Below are positions 45,324-56,919 of a stretch of 57,318 nt of DNA, piece after piece. Position numbers and translations under genes: made by a program. The notes below the pieces were generated by a model. The model saw only the letters and a list, made by a program, of their open reading frames with translations, was not told where the DNA came from and made no database searches. The DNA comes from Catenaria anguillulae PL171 (taxonomy: Eukaryota; Blastocladiomycota; Blastocladiomycetes; Blastocladiales; Catenariaceae), in NCBI GenBank assembly GCA_002102555.1, contig MCFL01000155.1:1-57318 (forward strand). The letters are read 5' to 3'. How positions within the stretch are numbered: the stretch's first letter is position 1; each line of letters opens with the position of its first letter.

Positions 45324-46326
45324 GGTGATTTGACGATGGGTAGCAAGCGGCGCGGTGCAATGGGCAACGAGGGAGCGCGAGAGCCGAGTCGTGGTAGCAA
45401 AGTCAATAAGCAGCGATGTGGATCTTGCGAGCGTGCGAATACGATTGCCCAGGGTGGTGGGCTTTTCTGTCATACAAATTGTTTCATGGACGGCGTGAGC
45501 ATATTTCTTGCGAATATTGTTGGGTTACGACGCGTCGACACGTTCGAGTGGTGCGGTTGTCTTTGCTGCCAAGAGGCGCGAGATGGCCGCCGATGGACGG
45601 AGGGCGAATGGAGTCGCGGAGCATGCATGAGGCTGCTCGCTATAGCTTGGCAAGTCTGTCCGGAACGGCCAGGTGTGCCAGGGGTAGGATGGCGATGTGC
45701 GGCGTTACATACATACAAGCTTGCGAGCACATACGAGCCGATGCTTGACCTGTCCGGGACGACGGTTGTCAGTCTTTATCGTCTTCGGAATCTTCCTTGC
45801 GGTCAACCAGAGTGGGGTCGTTGGACGCATTTGTACAGTTCTATGTATCGTGGCGCCCACGGTTCAAGAGCCATGGAGGATCTCCTGAGGACGTCCCATT
45901 ACCATTCCCGAGTGCTCTGGATGCGTGAATGAGACTGTACCGCCGTGCCGTGATGTCAGTTTGATGCAACCTGATGTCACAGGCGTGCCCATGCGCTGGC
46001 GCGCGTGGGCCTTCAGGTTCGTAAATATGCTACGTCCGCATCGCATATACAGTATAACATGGACAAAAGTGCATGCGGTAAATAAATGCGGTCGTTGCGT
46101 TTGTGGATTCGTCCTGACGGCACCAGCCCAGCCTCCAGCGGATTGCGACTGCTGGCACACCACAAGACATACTTCTTGGCTTTCGCCGTACTGAACATGG
46201 ACAAGGCACAAAATGTCGGTGTATTGGGGCGATTGCAAAAATGCGATATTAATATGTTGCGGACGACGGAGACACATGGACGGAACACAACACCGAGAAA
46301 AGAGGTGGTCGAAACAGTACAAGCGC
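45324..46326. other. Intergenic between NTE1 and the metacaspase
   Basis: About 1 kb with the NTE1 promoter and the metacaspase 3' flank. Open frames on the plus strand here lack any recognisable domain or splice pattern. No repeat or RNA gene was seen. Confidence 0.5.
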
Positions 46327-47807
46327 TCAAAGCAGCAACATGGCGTTCATGTCAAGCGGATGACCACTCGACAGTTGCGGAATCTGCGAATACTGCGCGC
46401 GCAACAAGTCCCTGGTGCTCTGCAACACTTGCGTGTAGCTCTGCCCGGGTTGGCCCGCAAACTCTTGAGCAGTGCCCATGACATGGCACCTGTGGCACTG
46501 CCCTGAATGTGGGCATCCGCACTCGTCTGCGAATCTTTGCACCCAGAAAACATGATGACTTGCGCCTTACTCATCTTGTCCTGCTCCACTTGTGCGGCCT
46601 TCTTGTCGTCTTGGCCCGTCGCCAAGTTTTTCGCCAAGTTGAAGGCGCCCATGAGCGCGCCGGCCTTGTTCTTTTTGAGGAACAGGTCCTTGCCAATGTT
46701 CAGGGCATCCTTCTTGACACGATCGGCCTTTGTCTTGCGCTGCTTGACGGATCCGTCAGGCATGTACACGATTGGCAAATCCAAGGCGGTGCCCGAGTGG
46801 CAAGAGTCGAAAATGCAAGTCAGTCGCACGCCCTCGGGCAGGTTCTTGGTCAGCACGGCGTGCAATTCATCGTCCGTGATCTGGCCGGCGCGCTCAAAGT
46901 CGAGCGGCAGGATTGTTTCGTCGTATCCGTCGTCTTCGTCGCCGTCCGTGTCTTTTTGTTGGCCGCCTGTGTCCATGTCAACATTGAAACGAGTCAGTCG
47001 ACCGCCGCCGAGCTTAGCAAAAGTGGAAAACAAGGAAAATGGCAAACATCCCATGGCCTGAGAAATGTACAAAGAGGGAATCCCCAGGCTTGGCGCCTTG
47101 CACGAGCCAGTTCATGGCCGCCAAAATGTTCTTGCGCGTCGGCGACAGGTACTGGTGGTTGCGCAAATGCGGTTCGTCCGTCAACGTGACCATGGTCTGG
47201 GGCGTCTCCTGGAACCCGTAGCACTCCATGAGAAACTTTTTCACATTGTTGACGTCGGCATGGCACCCACGAAGCTCGCCACGCTGGCCACATAGTTGAT
47301 GCCAATCAAGAGCGCCTTCTTGGTTCCACCTTGGATGCGCGGAAAGCCGTTGACCCAGGCGACGTTGGTTGGAATCGAGGGCACGTTGGCCGTGGGCGGC
47401 ATCATGTGCGTTTGGTGTTGCAGAGGTGCCGGGTAGGGCGTTGTGTTGGGCGTGTAGGGCGCGGGCGTGGATTGCGGACCGTACGCGCCGGGCTGCTGGG
47501 GTGGCTGCCCGTACATGCCGCCCTGAGGCTGGCCGTAGGGCGACGCCGACTGGTACGGCTGCTGGGGCTGCTGGTACCCGCCATATTGCTGCTGTTGTTG
47601 CGGGTACGGCTGTTGCTGGTATCCGCCGTTAGCGCCAGGCATGGGCATGCTACCGGGAGGCGCAGGCGCGCCGCCGTAGGGCTGCGGGGCGGACGGGTAG
47701 TAGTTCTGCTGCTGGGGCTGGCCGTACGGCTGCTGAGGCTGCTGGTACGGACCGGCCGGGGCGGGCTGTTGCTGCTGTTGCGGGCGATAGTTTCCGGGGA
47801 ATGACAT
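46327..47807 (-). CDS. MCA1: Type I metacaspase with prion-like Q/P/G/Y prodomain
   Basis: Cysteine protease cutting after Arg/Lys, linked to protein quality control and cell death in fungi. Residues 1-~140 are almost wholly Gln, Pro, Gly, Tyr and Ala (repeats like QQPYGQPQ), as in Yca1. The catalytic domain has KKALLIGINY, HADVNNVKKFL, the His site FVHFSGHG and the Cys site FDSCHSG. The end matches relatives: STRDLLRAQYSQIPQLSSGH. An intron (~46968-47055) follows the HFSGHG block, but its donor is not a clean GT in the needed phase. Two further frame breaks lie in conserved blocks, near 47272 (before GCHADV) and 46449 (in NPGQSY). Each is explained by one missing G or C in a short run. The protein is therefore probably intact in the organism. 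Confidence 0.87.
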
Positions 47808-48280
47808 TGCGAGAACACTTGTGACGATTCTTCAGTTGCATGAATTGCACATAGTCAACAGAAAGACAGAGAGACAGGGCTGGGAGCAGCTCGCGAGCAA
47901 GCTTGCTTTAAATTTTCATTGGCGTCGTCTCTGGCGCCACGTGTTTATGCCGTGGCAGTGAGTCAACATCACTCGTGTCCAGAAACAACATGGCCACGGC
48001 AATGACACTTCGGAGAGACTCTGAGTCTGCGTGAGACAGGAGACAAAGGCACACATACACGGACTAACAATGTCCCTTGAGACGGCCGACCCGGTCAAGA
48101 ACAGACTCATCCTCCTCGCAAGCAACCACCCGCTGTCTCCGCTTGTCCTGCGCATCGACCAACGACGCTGCGCTCAACGTGATGCTGTCGTCTCTTGGCT
48201 GTTCCTTGGACGAGTGGTCCGGATCTGGTCCGGAGCCATGCACGGGCTGCACTTCCGAGCCAGAGCTGGGATTGACCGTG
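47808..48280. other. Intergenic upstream of the metacaspase
   Basis: About 470 bases, promoter side of the metacaspase gene. No supported gene. Confidence 0.45.
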
Positions 48281-48570
48281 GGCCGCAGAGTGAAGAGTCG
48301 AACGCGAATGAAGCAAAGTATGAGAGAGCGGTCAGCCATTCCAAGCACAGGAGCAACATGTGCCTTCGAGCGAAGGGGGAAATGCGGAGTGAATGAGAGA
48401 TCGCGGTCCGAGGGCGAGCTTGCTTGTGGAAATTAGATTGAGTGATACGGAGACGGACGAGCGGATTATCAGCTTAGGGCCGATTGGCCTTTGCCGTGCG
48501 TTACATGTGTCGTACATATGTATGTCGTGGGAACCGAGTTGGCCGTTGGTCGGCCTCCATGACGGCGCGC
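48281..48570. repeat. Diverged direct repeat, left copy
   Basis: Shares blocks in the same order and orientation with about 51420-51760: GAGTCGAACGCGAAT, TTCCAAGCACAGGAGCAACA, then ATCAGC-TAGGG, GTGCGTT and GTCGTGGGAACCG-GTTGG. Between blocks the copies have drifted with indels. On the minus strand both copies encode a related FAFDSSL segment. Confidence 0.65.
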
Positions 48571-49149
48571 AAACCAGCGGCGGGCTCTGGTCGATTGGGA
48601 CTGGGAATCGGATTGGCTGGGTCCTACATTTATCCAGGTAGACGCAGCTTTTGGAAGTAAAACGGGGTTTTGGGAACTGTCGCAAGATCCAGCCCGGGAC
48701 GCTGACCAAGGGACAAGTATGGGCCAACCAGACGCTCAATAGCTGCTTCTGTCTCCGTGCGCAAATGTGACCTTGATTCCTGAACGAGTGGATTGACAAG
48801 ATGCACGTACGAGCGGAGAAATTCGACGACGATTTGGCAAGAGGTGGATTGGCTCAAAACCTGGTCTTTATTTATCGAGCAGGTCTACCCGTGGTGATCG
48901 GTGTTTGCGTCAAGCGTCCGGCCAGCCAACACAGGGATTAGTGCTCTTACGTTGCTGAGATGTGCGAGTAAAGCTGGATAGCAGCAGTGTGCAAGGAGAA
49001 GGTTTTCAATATCATTAAGGGCCGCACGTTGATCAAGATGTGGGAAGAATGCAGCAAACCAAAAGGGTAAATATATTGCACCGAGTATTCCCGCCCAGTC
49101 TCCAACAGCAGTATGTAGATTGATGAGGCATGGTCGAATGACTGGCAAT
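48571..49149. other. Region downstream of the Helitron remnant
   Basis: A minus-strand open frame at 48630-48857 (75 codons) has no recognisable domain. Helicase motifs expected after the Helitron N-terminal domain were looked for here and not found. Confidence 0.4.
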
Positions 49150-51085
49150 TTCGGGAACACGAGACATATTCAAACACCTCGGACGTTGCCAAGTAGTCGA
49201 ATGCTGTGAGTCGAACAGTTGAATTCCGAGCAGAGCGACCATGAGCCAGCTGCGGGTTGTGTTTGAGCAGTTCGCGTCGCGAGTACCGATTCTCGCGCTG
49301 CTCAGGTAAACCACCACGCCCAAATGGTAAGAGATGCGGGTATAGCTTTTCCAGGAAGCTCTTGTCTCTTTTCTCGAGGAACACTGGCGAGCGCCGAAGG
49401 ACCACAGTGGACTCGCCGTCTGTTCCCGAGCGTGACGCCGAAAAGGCTGGATGTGCGAGAGACGCAGCAGGCGCAGTTGTGGCATTGTTGTCTTTGTCGT
49501 GACGCTCGTTGTCTGTATCGAATGCCTGGCCCAAGTCAAGGTCGTCTTCCATCTCCAACTCTGATGTACTGTCAGGTAGGAAATCACGCAACAATTAGGA
49601 ATCGGTGACGTACGCGGCTGGCTTGGTGCTGCATCTGTATCGTTTTCGGCACGACCGAGCGCCCCAACACCGTCTTCCAACACCTCAATGTCGTTGGCAT
49701 AAGGACGAGTCATGACCACGCGCGTGTCGACCTCCTGGATGCATTATTCGTCAATGACAGACTGCCCCGCGTCGTTTTCCTCCACACCCTCCCTTGTAAC
49801 ATGAACCGTGCTGGCGCGAGCTCGGTCAATTAGATCCACGTCGTTCACCCTGGTAGTGATTTGGAGAGCGACAGCATCATTCGCTTGACTCATCAAAGCC
49901 TGCAGCAGGACGTTGTTCACGGGCACTTTGGCATAGAGCGGGTTGTTGCTTTTGAGGAAATCGATGAGCGTAATAATCTGTTGGCTGCTGACAGAGTATC
50001 GCTTCTTGAGGGCGATTTCCTGGGCTGATGTGAATGGCCCAGCAAGAATGACATGAAACGAGCCAAGCTGGGCAATGCCAACCGGGACTGCCGAAATGGC
50101 TGTCCCTTCAGAATTGTCCCAGTGGAGGTTGTGGCTGCGAATGACTGAGCCAGCACCGCCATAGTTGACATCGATTTTGCCACGCAGCTGAGCCAATGCG
50201 ACCATTTGCACTTCTAACCAGGTCGCATTGGTGAACACATCTGCCTCCCCAATGTAAAGCCCGTCGGCAATCGCGAACTTGGGTGGTTTCACGAGAGCCT
50301 TAGGGTTCTTTGCAAGTGCTCGCTCCACAAATCGCAGTTGATCAAGCACATGGGTCGAGAAGTGAATCAGACGACTGGCTCCATTCTCACGCAACGGACC
50401 CACCCCGCGTGGAGAGAGCAGCAGACCAGCGAAACGCGGATCAACCGTGGACAGGTCGTAGCACCGCTTGAGAGCCTTGTTTGTGACGGACGATGGCGCT
50501 CGCAACACCTTTCGAATCGCTACCCATGGGAAAACTGGCGAGTCGAGTGAAAGACTCGTGATTTCGGATCCCGAAAAGTCGCAATCGGTCACGACACAAG
50601 TCCGACGTCCGTCTGAATCAGCTTGAAATTTGTTGACGGCAGCAGTTACAATGGTGTCGACATCTTGTGGGGACGGAAGTGCAAGCGAGTACGTCGTTTG
50701 AATCCGAGCTGCATCTTGTTCAGACAAGAGATGAGCTTCATCAACAGCAGATTTCCGTGCACGCTCCCCTGCCGCCCGTTCCTGTCGCTCGGAGTCTGTT
50801 CGTGCATATGCTCGACTAGTCTCACGCCGTTTCTGCTCGTCCAGAAGATGCTCCTCTTCAACCACGGTCTTTGCCTCGGGAGACTTTTGGTGAGCAGCAG
50901 CATCCTTTTGCAGGTGAGTAGACTGATGCTCTTGTGACTGGGCCATGCGGAAATGTAAGGTGGGCCAGCGCATCTTGCTCCAACCGCGCTTGCTGTTCCT
51001 CGTTCGACTCTGATGCTCGGGCAAGTTGATGGGAGTGGGTATCTTTCTGCAAGCGCCTAAGTCTGGCCTCTTCTGACTGCGCCAT
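49150..51085 (-). mobile_element. Helitron replicase N-terminal remnant
   Basis: The minus strand encodes, in order, a repetitive helical head (MAQSEEARLRRLQKD ... ESNEEQQARLEQDALAHL, then a second MAQS repeat), the block PPKFAIADGLYIGEADVF/TWLEVQMVALAQLRG with FLKSNNPLYAKVPVN (the DUF6570-type region before Helitron_like_N), and FLEKLYPHLLPFGRGGLPE/AFDYLATSEVF, which starts the Helitron helicase-like N domain. A short intron near 49570-49610 joins the last part. The frame changes at least twice (about 50950 and 49742). The Rep HUH and helicase motifs that should follow are absent, so the element is truncated. Helitrons are rolling-circle DNA transposons. No TC/CTRR ends could be placed. Confidence 0.75.
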
Positions 51086-51419
51086 GCGAGCGATGCGGTG
51101 GGCAAGTAATGCTCAAAGCTAAACGTCAGAACACAACAGAGTGTTAGATATATGGCGACTTGAATGAACAAACTGCAAGCTAGCGCACCTTTGTCAAGCT
51201 CAGACGGCAGCCTGTCATCGGCACCAAAGAAAGTGACCACCGCGAGGGCATCGGGGTGGTGGAGAAACGCCTCATTGCCAACATCCTGCGCAAGATTCCG
51301 TGTTAAATAATCAACGAGATCCCTTGTCGAAAACAAGCACGTCTCCACGTCGAGTCGGTCGGCAAGAGAGGCCGCAGGACCAAGTGATCCAAGCATGGGC
51401 AAATCGCGGGACTGCCTGC
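51086..51419 (-). other. Probable 5' exon fragment upstream of the Helitron remnant
   Basis: A minus-strand frame runs through this stretch (LDVETCLFSTRDLVDYLTRN, HPDALAVVTFFGADDRLP) and ends at a good donor (GTGCGC) with an acceptor GACGTTTAG just before the Helitron head. It may be a first exon spliced to it. I do not recognise the sequence. Confidence 0.35.
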
Positions 51420-51760
51420 GAGCGAAAAGTGATGAGTCGAACGCGAATATCCCCGGCTGAGCCAGGTAAGAGAGAGGGGATTGCGCCGTTCCAAGCACAG
51501 GAGCAACACATTCCATTGAGCGCGAGAGGAATGGTGGTGTGGATGAGCATTGTAGTCGTGCTCGAGCTGCTTTGGCGCTACTTTTGCGAGGAGGAGATCG
51601 CGCCGCAAGTTTGTGTAGGGGAGAGGGGGGATGTGGGCCAACTAGGCGGGGTATTCCGAGCGCCTGGAAGACGGGTGTGCTGTTTATCAGCGTAGGGAAG
51701 CTTTGCCCTCGCTGTGCGTTGCGTATGGCGTCGTGGGAACCGGGTTGGGCCATGATCAGT
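51420..51760. repeat. Diverged direct repeat, right copy
   Basis: Matches 48281-48570 block by block in the same orientation (GAGTCGAACGCGAAT, TTCCAAGCACAGGAGCAACA, GTCGTGGGAACCG). The two copies flank the Helitron remnant. Confidence 0.65.
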
Positions 51761-52089
51761 GGTGCGTCGATCAACCGCCATCAGGGCAAATGTGGTCGTG
51801 ACGGCGGAAGGCAGGGGAACGGTCGAACGGAATGCGGATTTCGGATGGCCAAGATGGCCATGAGAGCAAATGCTTAAAGTGCAGAGGGCTCATGGACCTC
51901 CGTGCGGTACCGACTACGAACGAGGTTCTCTATGTAGCAGAGCAGAGGTGATCGGGCGTGTAATGGGCAGTGTGTCATCACACCCCACCTGCAAGAATCT
52001 TGAGATAAAGACTGATGTATCCTGGCATCCAACAACCACACAACAAATGACAATACAACTGGGGCATTACTCACCCTTACATGCATTAC
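51761..52089. other. Intergenic 3' of SPT16
   Basis: About 330 bases. No gene was recognised. Confidence 0.45.
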
Positions 52090-55000
52090 CTACCGCCTGG
52101 CCTTCTTCCTCGACGTCCCCCTGTCATCGTCATCCGAATCATACCCCCTCTTCTTCTCCTTGCGCATCAACTTCTCCTCCATCTCATCCCAATCCTCGCC
52201 CGATTCGTCTTCTGACCCGCCGCCCGATCCAGACCCAGACCCAGAATCGTCCTCGTCAAAGTCGGACCCATCGCTGCCCGAGTACGCTGACGACTCGTCG
52301 TCATCGTCGCTCATATCCATGTCGGACCCGCTGGCCTCAAACTCCGACGCAGACTCTGAGCTGCCGCCGTCCTCGTCGTCCGACCCGGCTTGTAGGAACG
52401 ACCAGCCAGTTTCTTCAAAGAAGGCCGCGGGATCGTCGTTGATGGTTTTCATGATGGCGGCCCAGTTGAGGTTGACGGGACCCTCGGAAAAGAGAATGTC
52501 GTTGGTGCTGTAAGCAAATGCGGCGATTTTGTCAGTAAATATGAATGCAAATCTGAGAAGAAACGGAAAATGACAAGTCAACATACTCGAGCCATTCGCG
52601 CACCAACTCCAACTCGTTTGCGGGAATCGAATTGATGTGCACGGGTGCCTTGGAATACTCCTTGAACACAAACACCATATCAAAGTTCTTGAGTCCAAAC
52701 TGAATGCGCTCCAAGTGCACCACCTCAATGTCGGCGAGCGTGATGACGGTGAAGGGCGGGTCCGTCAAGTGCACCAGGCAATCCTGCGTCGGCTGCAACA
52801 AGACATTGGCGCGGTGCGGCACACCCGTGAATGCGAGCTCGCGGAACGGAATGTCGAGAGCGATGCCATTCTTTGCGGCCTCGGGCTGGTCAGAGATCTT
52901 TTCGGCAAAGTCCTTGAACTCCTTGTTGAGCTTGACGCGGCGGCGGCGCTCCTCTTGCTCCTGCTGCAGCTCATCCTCGTCGCCATACGTCTGCCTGCGC
53001 CGGCGGTTGCCCGTCTCGTCAAACGCAGCGTCCGAGACCTCCTTGTAAAACTGGACATCTCTTGTCTTCTTCTTGCCAACCATGATTGGGTTCTTGAGAT
53101 GCACGTGCAGGATGACAATGAGCTCGTGGTCGCACGGCTGGAAAAACAGGTGCTGGATGTTGTTGAAGAGAATGTCGATACGGTTTTCGGCCTTGATACG
53201 CGACCGATACCGCAGACCATTGGCGTGAATCTCGAGGTCACCCGGCAAGCGCTTGCCGTCGAGCGTCGGGCGCGCGTACACGTCGTACAGGGCGACGGGC
53301 TTGAACTTGGACACCTCGACCAACCGGTCTTGTTCTACCATATCGGCCTTGTCCTTGCGCTCAGCCTCGGCCTTTGTGGCTTCCTTTTTCAGGTCGAGGA
53401 TGGCTTGCGCGAGATCGCTCATGTGCTTGACGTCCTTTGACCGGAAACTGAGTGTCTTGATAAAGGTGGCGTCCGGGTTCTCAAAGGGCGTTTCTTCCTT
53501 GCGGCCAATGGTCTGGCCGGGGACCACAAAGTTGAAGCGCAAGTGCACAAACTCGCCCTCGTCGTTCTTTGTGACATTCTTGATGGTATTGATGTGGAAG
53601 GGGACGGAAATGCCATAGAGGGGCAAGCACACGGATGACTGGCGCCGGTCGACCCAGATGTTGAGCCCAGCCTCCTTTGGCATCATGGCAAAGTTCTTGT
53701 ACGACTCGAACCGCTTGAACGTGGCCTTGTCCTTGTTGCTGCTCTTGCCATTACCCGCCGCAAACCGCTCCATGCCCTCGTCCTGCTTGCGCCGCGCAAG
53801 CTCGCGCTGGTGGTCGCGCCGCTTGGCCACGGCCGATTCCTCCACGGCCGACGCTTGCTTGCGCGTCTTGTCCTTGAGCACCGCAGATGCGCCGCGCGTG
53901 CGCGCGAGCGGCTCGGACTTGACGCGGCCGGCAGCACCACCACTTGCTGACCCGTTGGATGCGACCGACCTGGCGGCATCGGCGCGTTGCTTGGCTGAGG
54001 CAGAAGACGCAGATTTCGCGTTGGCTGGCTCGTCGTCTTCGAAAAAGAGGCACACTTCGGCTGCGTCGCGCGTGCAGTCGCCCGTCAGCATGAGTGACTT
54101 GTCGGCCATGACGAGCGCCGTGTCGGCCAAGTGCAGGGCATACACCTTGTTTTTTGGGTCGGCGGCGGCATCGTTGGTCAGGTTTTGGAACCCAATCGAC
54201 AGGTTGAACACGGCATTGGTGGGGATTTCGGCCTCGTTCTTGGCGTTGAGGACGTATTGCAGTTCGCGAAACTCGATGCCGGTGCCGAATCCGAGCGATT
54301 TGACAAGGAAAGGTTCGAGGTCTGGCCGCTTGGAGCGCACGTACGCTTGCGCCTCAGAGTACACGTCCTTGCACTTGATGCCGGGACGCAGAATGGTCAA
54401 AACATAGTTGGCCAATTCAATGAGAAACTCGTAGTTGCGCTCCTGCTGCTTTGTCGGGTTGATGAGCAGCGTGCGCCCGACATTTGTGCAGTACGACTTG
54501 TACCGGACCCCGAGCGAGCACAGAATGGTGCCTGCGTGCAGCTGCTCGCCGTCCGACATGGCCGATGGGCGCAAGTCGTACTTGCCACCCGACTGCACCA
54601 CGGGGAAGTAGCACCATTCGAGCACGCCCAGGTCCGTGTCTGCAGGGAACTTGAGCCGCTTTGCAAATTTGGGCATTTGTTCGCCGAGAACGCTGTCGAC
54701 GTTGCCTGCGAGCTGCTCGTGCGTGACTTGTTTGCCATCGTCAATGATGGACATGATTTCTTCGAGGACATAGTTTTTCATGATGGCGGCCGAGATTTTC
54801 GAGCCCGTGTGCACGAGCTTGACTTCGGAAGAGTCTTTGGTGGCGAGGACGAGGGCAGCGCCGGGCGTGGCGTCCACTGTGGTCAGGCCAGAGGCCGACA
54901 GGGCCGCCGACCATTCGGTGGCGAACTTGCCCGACATTTTGTCGCGCGAAAAGGTGCCAATGGTTTTCTGGAAAATCAATGGAGTGAGTCGATCGTTCCA

Positions 55001-55422
55001 TGCCCATGCCGGCCGAATCCTGAACATGAACAGAGGAAGCAGCGTACGCCTTGGCCAGACGCCTTGCACAGGTCAAACAGCTCAGGCAGCTTTGAATCGT
55101 CCTTGGTCCGATGCATGAGGGTCATCTTGATTCCACCGGCAACGGCCGTCAAGGGCTCCAAGTAGGTGGCCTTCTTTGCAGACGTGAGGATGAGCAGCGA
55201 TCCGTCGCGCAGAAGGGCAAAGACCGTGTCCGTAAACTCGTAACCGAGCAGCCACAGCTGGAGGGCGGGGGCCTTTTGATACGGGTTCTCCTCGTCCGAA
55301 GCGCCGACGGCAATGATGAGCGTGTCGGCATTGCCAAAGAGGTGCGGCAGGTCGCGGAAGGCCTGCGCCAGGGCGAGTGCCCGGGCGTGGAAGGCGCGAG
55401 CGTCGATTTCTACGCCGCTCAT
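52090..55422 (-). CDS. SPT16: FACT complex histone chaperone subunit Spt16
   Basis: Nuclear histone chaperone that, with Pob3/SSRP1, loosens and rebuilds nucleosomes during transcription and replication. Exons 55048-55422, 52587-54967 and 52090-52507 join to 1057 residues, typical size. In order: N-terminal lobe (~1-180, [30 protein letters not shown]), an aminopeptidase-P-like but non-catalytic domain (~185-440, [24 protein letters not shown]), a basic linker, the middle domain ([27 protein letters not shown]), the tandem PH/Rtt106-like domain ([43 protein letters not shown]), and a long Asp/Glu/Ser tail ending in a basic nuclear signal. Introns are in phase 0 and 2. It is head-to-head with the cytochrome b5 reductase gene. 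Confidence 0.95.
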
Positions 55423-55981
55423 AGTGGATGCTGGGGATGAATTGAGTGAGTCACTTGCGGCGGTGGAATGACACACTTGATGGCATGAGCATGGCAACAG
55501 CTTGACCCAAAGAGCAAGAACGAAATCGAAACATCCTCGCAAGTCGAGAGACACTCATCACTCACCTCGCTGATCGAGACTGCGCGTGCGACTGACTGAC
55601 CACCGACGGGCACGTGACCAGCGCAATCACTGATCAATCACTGATCACCATCGCATTCATGTTGCGGCCGAAAAGTCGAAAAGAGGTCGAGACGAGACGC
55701 GATGAGCTCCGATGAATGACGGAGTGAAATGGCCGCCCCAAAGCGCTCCAAATGATCCGATATCGCCGCCTCCAAACTCTCACCAGGAGCCCGAGCGTCT
55801 CGCGTCTCCGTCTGCCCTTTGCCCTCTGCCTCTCGTCCGTCAGACCCTCGCCTCCATGGATGACGTGACGCTCTCGTTTATGTACATGAATCCGACGCCA
55901 TCCACACTCCCTCTCCTCGGATCCTCGCCAACACATTGCCCCACCGTGCCGCTCAACATCTGATCCCGCCGCCCTCAAACC
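55423..55981. other. Divergent promoter region (SPT16 / cytochrome b5 reductase)
   Basis: About 560 bases with no supported coding region between divergent starts. No motif was assigned. Confidence 0.5.
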
Positions 55982-56919
55982 ATGTCCGCCACCTCCCCAA
56001 CATCCCTCGCACTTGCCGGCCTCGCGGGCCTCGCCGGCGCCTTTGCCCTTGTGTCTCCGCAGCACACCAACATCGCCCTGGGCGTCTCAGCCACGTTGAT
56101 CGGCTCGTGGGCCGTGTACTTGTTTGCCGGCCAGGGGTCGGGTGCCTCGGGCTCGCGCTCGGCCTCAGGAGCGGTTGCCCTGCACCCAGACGAGTGGCGC
56201 CAGTTCCCGCTCATTTCCAAGGAACACATTTCGCCTAACACGGCCATCTACCGCTTCAAGTTGCCGTCACCCACCATGCGCCTGGGCCTGCCCATTGGTC
56301 AACACGTGAGCGTCAAGGCGCGCATCGGCGACAAGGACGTGCAGCGGTCGTACACGCCCGTGTCGTCGGACGACGACTTGGGCTTTGTCGACTTGCTCAT
56401 CAAGACGTACCGCAGGGCAACATTTCAAAGGTGGTGGCAGACATGCAACTCGGTGATAAGATCACGCTCAAGGGACCCAAGGGCCAGTTCAAGTATGCAC
56501 CCCAACATGGTGCGCGAGCTGGCATGATTGCCGGCGGTACGGGCATTACGCCCATGTTGCAAGTCATCAAGGCTGTGCTCAAGAACCCGAGGACAAGACA
56601 AAGGTCAAGATGATCTTTGCCAATGTCAATGCCGAAGACATTTTGTCTCAAGGACCAGCTTGACGAGCTCGTTGCAAAGCACACGGACCGGTTCTCGGTC
56701 TACTATGTGCTCAACAACCCACCGACTGGATGGACCGGCGGCGTTGGTTTTGTCACAAAGGACATGATTGCCGCGCACGTGCCCAAGCGGCAAAGGACGT
56801 CAAGGTCTTGTTGTGCGGCCCGCCGCCCATGTCAAGGCCATGGTCCAGGCACCGAGGAGCTCGGGTTTGACAAGGCGCAGACCATTTCCAAGGCTGGCGA
56901 TCAAGTGTTCAAGTTTTGA
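55982..56919 (+). CDS. NADH-cytochrome b5 reductase, with several apparent base errors
   Basis: Membrane flavoenzyme passing electrons from NADH to cytochrome b5 for lipid desaturation and sterol synthesis. A hydrophobic N-terminal anchor (~1-50) is followed by ISPNTAIYRFKLP, LGLPIGQHVSVKA and the FAD motif RSYTPVSSDDDLGF, all in one frame up to ~56405. After that the conserved blocks are all present but shift frame about eight times: GDKITLKGPKG, GMIAGGTGITPMLQVIKA (NADH loop), YYVLNNPPTGWTGGVGFV and the CGPPPM block. Each shift falls at a one-base loss or gain, nearly all in a short run of C, G or T (near 56411, 56501, 56522, 56588, 56647, 56788, 56831, 56850). The family order is complete to the final KAGDQVFKF, so the real gene is almost surely intact. 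It is of CBR1/MCR1 type; the anchor alone does not decide ER or mitochondria. Confidence 0.88.

Noticed and set aside
46509-47189. Plus-strand open frame of 226 codons opposite the metacaspase
   Set aside because: Antisense shadow of the catalytic domain; no recognisable motif.
56400-56870. Programmed frameshifting or RNA editing as the cause of the broken cytochrome b5 reductase frame
   Set aside because: Eight separate one-base changes in homopolymer runs within 470 bases fit sequence error far better, and other genes show no sign of a decoding system.
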